Assembly: GCA_002314945.1 (NCBI GenBank)
Contig: DCHV01000056.1
Coordinates: 38,566 to 54,832 of the forward strand
Reading direction: 5' to 3'
Length of the DNA: 16,267 bases
Source of the DNA: Prevotellaceae bacterium UBA1743
Lineage (GTDB): Bacteria > Bacteroidota > Bacteroidia > Bacteroidales > Bacteroidaceae
Shown here: piece by piece, positions 1-4,855 of the stretch
Position numbering within the stretch: the stretch's first letter is position 1
Layout: the number at the start of each line of letters is the position of its first letter
The notes under the pieces: generated by a model
What the model was told of the DNA's origin: nothing
Database searches by the model: none
The model's input: only the letters and a program-made list of their open reading frames with translations
Translations under genes and position numbers: made by a program

Positions 1-78
1 GAGCTTGATGATTTGCTCGAGAGTCTGAATCTTTCGTTTGGAACGGATATTTCAAGATACAAATTAGATAAAGATTAA
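1..78 (+). CDS. rpoA: RNA polymerase alpha subunit, C-terminal end (partial)
   Basis: The first 25 codons of the window form an open frame that ends in TAA at 76-78. The peptide contains LDDLLESLNLSFG and ends DISRYKLDKD, which resembles the C-terminal tail of bacteroidete RpoA. The identification rests mostly on context, because rplQ starts 5 nt after the stop and rpoA-rplQ is the conserved end of the alpha ribosomal-protein operon. The product is the alpha subunit that nucleates RNA polymerase assembly and contacts activators and UP elements through its C-terminal domain. Everything upstream lies outside the window. Confidence 0.85.
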   Translation, partial: ELDDLLESLNLSFGTDISRYKLDKD

Positions 79-83
79 AACAA

Positions 84-602
84 ATGAGACATAACAAGAA
101 ATTCAATCATTTGGGCCGTACTGCATCCCACAGAAGCGCTCTGTTGGCCAACATGGCGATCTCTCTGATCATGCACAAAAGAATCACTACGACCCTCGCC
201 AAGGCAAAAGCCTTGAAGAAATATGCAGAGCCTCTGCTCACCAAGTCAAAGGAAGATACGACCAACTCCCGTCGTGTAGTATTCAGCTATCTCCAGGATA
301 AGAAGGCTATCACCGAGTTGTTCACCGTCATCTCTCCCAAGATTGCCGATCGCCCAGGCGGTTATACCCGTATCATCAAGACAGGTTTCCGTGCCAGTGA
401 TGCAGCACCCATGTGCTTCATCGAGTTGGTTGACTTCGACGAGAACATGGCAAAGGTAGCCAAGAAGGCAAAGCGTACACGTCGTTCTTCAAAGAAAGTA
501 GCCGAGGCTCCTGTAGAAGCCCCTGTGACAGAGGCTCCCGCAGAAGAAGCCACTGTTGAGGCCCCTGCAGAAGAAGCTCCTGCAGAGACAAGTGCTGAAT
601 AA
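84..602 (+). CDS. rplQ: 50S ribosomal protein L17
   Basis: The 172-residue product begins MRHNKKFNHLGRTASHRSAL, the diagnostic L17 N-terminus, and continues with the conserved TTTLAKAKALKKYAEPLLTK and GGYTRIIKTGFRASDAAPM segments. L17 is a structural protein of the large ribosomal subunit, placed near the peptide exit tunnel. The core fills about the first 125 residues. It is followed by a basic linker (KKAKRTRRSSKK) and a low-complexity tail of about 40 residues rich in Ala, Pro and Glu. This makes it clearly longer than the roughly 120-130 residues typical of other bacteria. Acidic Ala/Glu-rich extensions are, as far as I recall, common on bacteroidete L17. The start ATG lies 5 nt after the rpoA stop, consistent with cotranscription, and a terminator follows the gene. 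Confidence 0.98.
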   Translation: MRHNKKFNHLGRTASHRSALLANMAISLIMHKRITTTLAKAKALKKYAEPLLTKSKEDTTNSRRVVFSYLQDKKAITELFTVISPKIADRPGGYTRIIKTGFRASDAAPMCFIELVDFDENMAKVAKKAKRTRRSSKKVAEAPVEAPVTEAPAEEATVEAPAEEAPAETSAE

Positions 603-622
603 TTCTAAATTGCAATAATGAG

Positions 623-659
623 AACCGCTCTGTCTGCGAAAGATATGAGCGGTTTTTTT
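623..659 (+). terminator. Rho-independent terminator of the rpoA-rplQ operon
   Basis: AACCGCTC (623-630) pairs perfectly with GAGCGGTT (647-654) around a 16-nt loop. A T-run from 653 to 659 follows directly. It sits 20 nt past the rplQ stop, the expected end of the ribosomal-protein operon. Confidence 0.9.
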
Positions 660-772
660 GTGCCCCAGATACCAGTTCTGAGACATTATTTCTCCCGAGA
701 TTAGTACGTGTTTCGCCTCGTTCTTATGCCAAAATAGCCCAAATATCCAACAAATCCTGTGCGTATGTCCCG

Positions 773-780
773 TAATTTTG
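773..780 (+). promoter_or_regulatory. Possible -7 element upstream of the GH99-like gene
   Basis: TAATTTTG at 773-780 matches the Bacteroidetes -7 consensus TAnnTTTG and lies about 50 nt ahead of the ATG at 832. No TTTG -33 box is present 19-21 nt upstream, so only half of the promoter is supported. The rest of 660-830 shows no gene or other clear signal. Confidence 0.4.
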
Positions 781-831
781 AAAATATAGTTACCTTTATG
801 CTTGATAAACCCTAAAAAGCATGTATTAGAG

Positions 832-2004
832 ATGAAAAAGAGTCTGATTTTTCTTTTAGCCGTCCTGCTTTCCGTTCCATTCATGGGAAAGGACAAAAAA
901 CATTATGATGTAGCCGCCTATATCTGGCCAGCCTACCACGACGAACCCCGTTATCAGGAGATAGGTCTCTTTGCCGACCACAAGGGAGAATGGGAGGGAA
1001 TATACAACGCCGTGCCCCGTTTCCAGGGCCATCGTCAGCCACGTGTCCCCAAATGGGGCTATTTCGACGAAGCATCCCCCCGTATGCAAGAGAAAATCAT
1101 CCGCACAGCCACCAAGTACGGAGTCAACACCTTCATCTTCGACTGGTACTGGTACCAGGGCCGTCCCTTCCTGGAGAATGTCCTCAACAACGGCTTCCTG
1201 AAGGCCAGGAACTGCCAGAAGATGAACTTCTACCTCATGTGGGCTAACCATACCGCCAATTCCTATTGGGATCGTACAGAGCCCGACAAGAGCAAAGTCT
1301 ATTGGCAAGGCGAGACCGACCGCAAGACCTTCGACTCCTTTACAAGCCATCTCATCAACGACTATTTCAAGCAGCCCAACTACTACAGGATAGACGGGCT
1401 CCCCGTGTTTGCCATCTACGAGATAGGCACCTTCATCCGTGGAATGGGCGGCCTCGAAGCAGCACGCGACGCACTCCAGGCCTTCCGTCAGAAGTGTATA
1501 GCAGCCGGTTTGCCAGGATTACATCTTCAGGCCATTGTATGGGGTGCCTTGCCCTCCTCCCTCTCCGGCACGCCAGGTGATAAGACCGAGACACAGGACA
1601 ATACCATCACCTATCTCGGTTTCAACAGCCTCACCAATTACCAGTGGTGCCACCTCGTGCCCACCGACTGCGATTACCTCGATTGGGGCAATCAGGGCAT
1701 AGCCTTCTGGCAGAAATACGACAGCGAATTCTCTGTGCCCTATTTCCCCCATGTCTCCATCGATTGGGATCCCAATCCCCGTTTCCCCCTCTCTTCGCCC
1801 GCTCAGAGCGTAGTGCACAACATCACGCCACAGAAGTTCGAGAATTTCCTGCTCCGGGCACGTGACTACGTGGACAGTCATCCCCAGCAGACGCCACTCA
1901 TCACCATCAATGCATGGAACGAGTGGGCCGAAGGCAGTTACCTGGAGCCCGACGAAGAGAACGGCTATGGTTTTCTGAAGGCTGTGAAGCGCGTATTCAA
2001 GTAA
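832..2004 (+). CDS. Secreted GH99-like / WbsX-family protein
   Basis: The 390-residue product starts with a Sec signal peptide (MKKSLIFLLAVLLSVPFMG) followed by a mature domain of about 370 residues. The ATG at 832 is preferred over an upstream TTG at 802 because it puts the basic n-region and hydrophobic core at the very N-terminus. Segments typical of the WbsX/GH99-like TIM-barrel family are visible: DVAAYIWPAYH near the start, FIFDWYWYQGRPFLE, MNFYLMWANH, YYRIDGLPVFAIYE, and near the C-terminus NAWNEWAEGSYLEPD. In that last motif E364 and E367 have the same spacing as the two glutamates of the GH99 EWHEG catalytic motif. WbsX relatives in O-antigen clusters are named glycosyltransferases, but the signal peptide and the Glu pair suggest an exported glycoside hydrolase. 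The substrate cannot be read from the sequence. It appears to be a single-gene unit between the rplQ terminator and the convergent fic gene. Confidence 0.8.
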   Translation: MKKSLIFLLAVLLSVPFMGKDKKHYDVAAYIWPAYHDEPRYQEIGLFADHKGEWEGIYNAVPRFQGHRQPRVPKWGYFDEASPRMQEKIIRTATKYGVNTFIFDWYWYQGRPFLENVLNNGFLKARNCQKMNFYLMWANHTANSYWDRTEPDKSKVYWQGETDRKTFDSFTSHLINDYFKQPNYYRIDGLPVFAIYEIGTFIRGMGGLEAARDALQAFRQKCIAAGLPGLHLQAIVWGALPSSLSGTPGDKTETQDNTITYLGFNSLTNYQWCHLVPTDCDYLDWGNQGIAFWQKYDSEFSVPYFPHVSIDWDPNPRFPLSSPAQSVVHNITPQKFENFLLRARDYVDSHPQQTPLITINAWNEWAEGSYLEPDEENGYGFLKAVKRVFK

Positions 2005-2063
2005 CGGGCTGCGGGGTTCTGAGTACAATGCAACCAGTACCGAACTGTCAATCAACTCTATGG

Positions 2064-2084
2064 GGGGATAAAGAAACCATCCCC
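2064..2084. terminator. Weak hairpin between convergent genes
   Basis: GGGGAT (2064-2069) pairs with ATCCCC (2079-2084) around a 9-nt loop in the 138-nt gap between the GH99-like gene and fic. A T-run (2098-2103) lies 13 nt further on rather than immediately after the stem, so this is only a tentative terminator. Confidence 0.3.
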
Positions 2085-2142
2085 GCGTGCATGTCAATTT
2101 TTTGCTGAAATTATTGAAATGCTCAGGGGACTTTCTTGATGC

Positions 2143-3027
2143 CTAATACTCAATTCTGAAATAATCAAGCAATGATTTGTAATTGTCTTGTGCTGTCAGG
2201 CAAGTATCCCGGAGGTATTCCTGGATATTGTTCCACTGTCGGAGACCTTGGTAATAGAATCTACGAAGGTCTTCTGTAATGATAAAGGGTACTATGCCGT
2301 TTGCAAGACATTCTTTGAACATAACAAGTCTGCCCACTCTGCCATTACCATCCTGGAAGGGATGGATTGCCTCAAATTCATGATGTAAGTCAAGGACGTC
2401 ATCAAATGTTTTGTCCTTCTTTGAGTTGTAGTCCCTGAGCATAGTGGACATGCGTTTATGAACAAGTTCCGGTTCGCAAGTTTCCATGCCCCCAACTTCA
2501 TTTGGCAACATTTTATAATCACCCACCCGGAACCAATCTTTCTGGGAATCCTGAGTACCGGATTTTAGTATCCCGTGCAACTCCTTGATGTACGCTTCAG
2601 TCAGTTTATCCGTAGCATGATCAATAATATTGTCAATACAACGGAAATGGTTAACCGTCTCAACGATGTCATCCACACGTACACTCTCATCCGTGATGCC
2701 AATGGTATTGGTCTCAAATATGTAACGTGTCTGTTCGTGAGTGAGTTGGCTACCTTCCATGTGGTTGGAGTTGTAGGTGAGATCAACCTGAGTCCTATGG
2801 TATATTCCTCCCTTCATGCGCATGGATTTTTGCTCGCGGAGAATCTTCAGAAGCGGCATCTCCTTCTTTGTTTTTGCCTTCTTGCAGACCAATGCATCCT
2901 CTGGAATGTTCCATGTCTTGCCCGTCAGGAATGCTCCTTCAAGTTTACCCTGACTGCAATAATTTCTGACTGTCCGATCACTTATTCCATGCAAAGAGGC
3001 ATACTCACTAACAGATATAAATTTCAT
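2143..3027 (-). CDS. Fic-domain protein with N-terminal helix-turn-helix
   Basis: The 294-residue product has an excisionase/MerR-like HTH at about residues 2-45 (SVSEYASLHGISDRTVRNYC, then GKTWNIPEDA). A Fic fold follows at about 65-260. The catalytic core motif HPFQDGNGRVGR lies at 222-233, with catalytic His222 and the GNGR phosphate-binding loop. Fic proteins usually transfer AMP from ATP to a target protein. An (S/T)xxxE(G/N) autoinhibitory motif, SNHMEG, is seen at 87-92 ahead of the core. This is the class II arrangement, in which the inhibitory helix is part of the same chain, so a separate antitoxin is not required and none is visible nearby. The ATG at 3027 is preferred over an upstream GTG/TTG-type start because it begins exactly at the HTH (MKFISVSEY). 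The target is unknown. Its own HTH and two identical sites in its promoter region suggest autoregulation. Confidence 0.92.
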   Translation of the reverse strand: MKFISVSEYASLHGISDRTVRNYCSQGKLEGAFLTGKTWNIPEDALVCKKAKTKKEMPLLKILREQKSMRMKGGIYHRTQVDLTYNSNHMEGSQLTHEQTRYIFETNTIGITDESVRVDDIVETVNHFRCIDNIIDHATDKLTEAYIKELHGILKSGTQDSQKDWFRVGDYKMLPNEVGGMETCEPELVHKRMSTMLRDYNSKKDKTFDDVLDLHHEFEAIHPFQDGNGRVGRLVMFKECLANGIVPFIITEDLRRFYYQGLRQWNNIQEYLRDTCLTAQDNYKSLLDYFRIEY

Positions 3028-3092
3028 TATCGGCAAGTTTTTAGATAAAAAGCTGTGCAAATATATGATTATTTTTCCGTTATCGGCAAGTT
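3027..3092. repeat. Two identical 13-bp direct repeats flanking the fic promoter (candidate operators)
   Basis: TTATCGGCAAGTT occurs at 3027-3039 and again at 3080-3092, in the same orientation. The first copy abuts and shares one base with the fic start codon. The second overlaps the -33 box. The copies start 53 bp apart, close to five helical turns, so both would face the same side of the DNA. This layout suits a repressor that binds two sites, and the HTH-bearing Fic protein is the obvious candidate. Repeat identity and positions are seen directly; operator function is inferred. Confidence 0.55.
3058..3090 (-). promoter_or_regulatory. Promoter of the fic gene
   Basis: Read on the minus strand, TATATTTG (3065 to 3058) fits the -7 consensus TAnnTTTG perfectly. 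CTTG (3090 to 3087) is a one-mismatch -33 box with a 21-nt gap. The expected transcript start is around 3050, leaving a leader of about 25 nt before the ATG at 3027. Confidence 0.6.
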
Positions 3093-3341
3093 CTGACGTA
3101 AAATAATGAATGCTGAGCTACAATTCTCCCCACCAACTCCCGATATTGGGGTTTTGGGAGTTTTTGTGTTTGGTTCACCAAAACCGCGCGGGGAACCAGT
3201 TCCTGGTGAAAGACAAATGTGGCGTCGCTATACAAAATGTGCCTTACGGCATAAAAATCCCGCTGAATGGAGTGGGTTTCTCATATTTTATCGATACCTT
3301 TGCAATGTCATATCGGCATTTAGGAATAGTGCTGTGGAATT
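3093..3341 (+). other. Non-coding gap with several inverted repeats
   Basis: I see no convincing gene between fic and the deaminase. Two overlapping frames of about 80 codons (3106-3345 and 3110-3352) are open, but neither resembles a known protein. The stretch contains AACTCCC (3135-3141) pairing with GGGAGTT (3156-3162) before a short T-run. It also has TTCACCA (3174-3180) pairing with TGGTGAA (3204-3210), enclosing CCGCGCGG (3184-3191) and the small hairpin GGAA-CCAG-TTCC (3192-3203). An imperfect hairpin follows at 3255-3279. These may form a structured leader or be the remains of a mobile repeat. A -7 element at 3295-3302 lies inside this stretch. Confidence 0.4.
3295..3302 (+). promoter_or_regulatory. 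Possible -7 element for the deaminase gene
   Basis: TACCTTTG fits the TAnnTTTG consensus and lies 39 nt ahead of the ATG at 3342. No good TTTG -33 box is seen at the expected distance (around 3271-3276), so the assignment is moderate. Confidence 0.45.
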
Positions 3342-3902
3342 ATGAAAAATAAAATGATGAGAACAGAAGCGGCTGCATTTGCGTTGGTACAGGGCGGTTG
3401 TAGTGAAGCTGATTCAGCCAATGCGGAGGATGCTATATACCCCGAAAAGAAATACATGCAGATTGCTATTGACGAAGCAATGGAAGGTATCACTCAGGGA
3501 CATGGTGGTCCATTCGGTTCTGCGATAGTGAAGGACGGCAAGCTTGTGGCATCTGGTCATAATCATGTACTTGCAAACAACGATCCTACATGTCACGGGG
3601 AGATAGACGCAATACGCAAGGCAGGTCAGGCACTTGGCACATTCGACCTTAGCGGCTGTGTACTTTATACCACCGGCGAACCATGCCACATGTGTCTGTG
3701 TGCCTGCATATGGGCAAACATCAGTAAGATATATTACGGTTGCACCATAGAAGACAATGGCATTATAGGTTTTCGTGACGACAAACTCGATAAAATATTC
3801 GGAGGTCGTGACAAACTGGGTGGACTGTTGGAGGAATTCGAACGTCAGTCATGTCTGGAACTGTTCGATAAATACAATAAATTGCAACATACAATATATT
3901 GA
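3342..3902 (+). CDS. Guanine-deaminase-like nucleobase deaminase (CDA fold)
   Basis: The 186-residue product carries the zinc deaminase signature. CHGEIDAIRKA holds the zinc ligand His85 and the proton-shuttling Glu87, and TTGEPCHMC holds ligands Cys115 and Cys118. The overall layout (GGPFGSAIVKDGKLVASGHN, then DPT, then EPCHMCLCACIWA, then the GFRDDK segment) matches the small GuaD/nucleoside deaminase family. That family converts guanine to xanthine or deaminates related bases in the cytoplasm. Two things are odd. The usual HAE is HGE. The first 35 or so residues (through AIYPEKK) are an extra leader containing a short Ala-rich stretch and one Cys, but no proper lipobox or long hydrophobic core. 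A later start at Met39 is possible but would cut into the first helix, so 3342 is kept. Guanine specificity is a family-level guess. Confidence 0.8.
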   Translation: MKNKMMRTEAAAFALVQGGCSEADSANAEDAIYPEKKYMQIAIDEAMEGITQGHGGPFGSAIVKDGKLVASGHNHVLANNDPTCHGEIDAIRKAGQALGTFDLSGCVLYTTGEPCHMCLCACIWANISKIYYGCTIEDNGIIGFRDDKLDKIFGGRDKLGGLLEEFERQSCLELFDKYNKLQHTIY

Positions 3903-4125
3903 CATCTCCGACACGATAGTCGATACCACATCTGCTTCACATCAGCTGGAAGGCTTGTTGTTGCCCAGTCGCTGTACCCATTGTTTGTTGCCACACTTCC
4001 CAGATGCTGGTATTCCCCGTTCTCGTACTCTACGCTACCTTTCAGCCAGTTCTCCGAATCAAGGTACATCACGATACTGGTCAAAGTGATGGTGACTCTC
4101 GATGAAGTCAGTCTTCTTTTTATTT
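3901..4125 (-). pseudogene. Remnant of a DUF1349 (concanavalin-A-like) protein
   Basis: Read on the minus strand from about 4075 to 3905, the frame gives IVMYLDSENWLKGSVEYEN, then LGSVATNNGYSDWATT, then KQMWYRLS. This series is very like the core of DUF1349 ('regulation of enolase 1'-type beta-sandwich) proteins. Just upstream, a different frame gives TDFIESHHHFDQ (about 4112-4076), which resembles the strand that normally precedes it. A small deletion between HFDQ and IVMYLD would explain the frame change. Only about 70 residues of a roughly 200-residue domain remain. The match fades near 3900, where the deaminase gene ends convergently. No credible start codon or signal is visible. The family assignment is from memory of the motif pattern. 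Confidence 0.65.
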
Positions 4126-4322
4126 AGATGGGGTGGTTTGTACCCACCTCATCCCTCGGGAACCCTTTGTTTCTTCAAAAAGCCGACTGCTGGGCTTGGG
4201 GATAAGAGGTGGAGGCTTTACCCGGCAGGGTTCAACACGTTATTTCGCATACACACAGGAAGAATACCGTGGCCACAACGTATTCCTTATCGCTGACTTA
4301 TGTCTGATTTATGTGTGCGTTG
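4126..4322 (-). other. Fold-prone non-coding stretch downstream of a minus-strand -7 element
   Basis: No gene is supported here. Read on the minus strand, the segment can form a hairpin from GAATAC and GTATTC (4285-4262) with a GTGGCCAC core. CGCACACA (4319-4312) and TGTG...ATGCG (about 4256-4246) could close around it. Further along, GAACCC can pair with GGGTTC, and CCACCTC...TATCCC can pair with GGGATGAGGTGG. These two pairings interleave and so could make a pseudoknot. The segment runs from the -7 element at 4323-4330 toward the DUF1349 remnant. It could be the leader of that dead gene, a small RNA, or a repeat. I match it to no known RNA family. Confidence 0.35.
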
Positions 4323-4330
4323 CAAAGGTA
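4323..4330 (-). promoter_or_regulatory. Possible minus-strand -7 element
   Basis: On the minus strand this reads TACCTTTG, a perfect TAnnTTTG. No -33 box is seen 19-21 nt upstream. It would drive transcription into the fold-prone stretch and the DUF1349 remnant. Confidence 0.35.
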
Positions 4331-4430
4331 TGCAGTTTTTTCAATCCTGTATCACTTGTAACAAACTCCCGCCCCATTCTGTAACAAAGTAGTTGCTGCG
4401 AAGCGTGGAGGATGTCATCACGTATTTGTC

Positions 4431-4584
4431 ATTATGGTCATTAGTCATTAGTCATTAAGCGAAAATGAAATGCGTTTTTGAGCTCAAAGTAAATAGATAT
4501 ATTTATATATAAATATATCTATTTACTTTGGCGGAAATCGGCGACATCAGAAATCCTTAATGACAAATGACTAATGACCATAAT
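4431..4584. repeat. Symmetric nested inverted repeat (MITE-like) with heptamer arms
   Basis: The outer arms are 4431-4459 and 4556-4584. They are reverse complements over 29 bp with one mismatch, including a perfect 19-bp run, ATTATGGTCATTAGTCATT. The left arm contains repeats of the heptamer TTAGTCA. Inside are two 25-bp spacers (4460-4484 and 4531-4555) that are not complementary to each other. At the centre is a 46-bp perfect palindrome. The whole element is exactly symmetric about 4507.5. It has no coding capacity. It lies in a 953-bp gene-free gap between the deaminase and the GH97 gene. Confidence 0.85.
4485..4530. repeat. 46-bp perfect A+T-rich palindrome
   Basis: The sequence from CAAAGTAAATAGATATATTT (4485-4504) through its reverse complement (4511-4530) is a perfect dyad centred at 4507.5 with no spacer. 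A transcript in either direction could form a 20-bp-plus hairpin. There is no T-run after it, and its A+T-rich stem makes a normal terminator unlikely. Confidence 0.95.
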
Positions 4585-4801
4585 GACCAAACATAGGTGT
4601 TGAGTATGTTATATGCTGACTCCCTAAAACGGGGACTCATCGATTCTCTTGGAAGAAATCGGCAAGCACCCTCATCAACGAGCCAGGGCTCCACCCATTG
4701 GATTCACGTCAGTTGCCGGCACGACCTCTCGCAGAATCTACCGTTTAGCATAAGGAAGAAAGGGGGGAAATGACCGAAATCATTGCATATTTGTTACAAA
4801 G
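4585..4801. other. Gene-free stretch before the GH97 promoter
   Basis: I see no supported gene, RNA or strong repeat in these 217 bp. Short open frames exist but match nothing I recognise. Confidence 0.4.
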
Positions 4802-4833
4802 TTTGGTAAATACGGCAAAAGAAAGTAAATTTG
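4802..4833 (+). promoter_or_regulatory. Consensus Bacteroidetes promoter of the glycosidase operon
   Basis: TTTG (4802-4805) is followed, after exactly 20 nt, by TAAATTTG (4826-4833). This is a perfect match to the -33 TTTG / -7 TAnnTTTG consensus of the Bacteroidetes primary sigma factor. The transcript should start near 4840, giving a short leader before the ATG at 4856. Confidence 0.85.
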
Positions 4834-4855
4834 CACGTAAAACGTAATAGAAGCA

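Noticed and set aside
856..1350. 164-codon minus-strand frame inside the GH99-like gene
   Set aside because: It lies fully antisense to a well-supported gene, its translation is low-complexity hydrophobic, and no promoter serves it. It is a codon-bias shadow.
3135..3165. Stem AACTCCC/GGGAGTT followed by T residues considered as a plus-strand terminator
   Set aside because: No plus-strand gene precedes it; the nearest upstream plus-strand gene ends at 2004 and fic is transcribed the other way. It may be part of a structured region instead.
3106..3352. Two overlapping open frames of about 80 codons on the plus strand
   Set aside because: Neither translation resembles a known domain, they overlap each other in different frames, and the DNA beneath is full of small inverted repeats and holds a -7 element. 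Better treated as non-coding.
3342..3402. Leader of the deaminase considered as a lipoprotein signal
   Set aside because: The hydrophobic stretch is short and the residues before the Cys (Gln-Gly-Gly) do not fit a lipobox; the enzyme family is cytoplasmic.
4102..4384. Plus-strand open frames of 64 and 83 codons in the deaminase-GH97 gap
   Set aside because: No domain or start context is recognisable, they overlap in different frames, and the same DNA shows extensive potential pairing on the minus strand.
4485..4530. Palindrome considered as a bidirectional terminator
   Set aside because: The stem is almost entirely A+T, there is no T-run after it, and it is more than 500 bp from the nearest intact upstream gene end.
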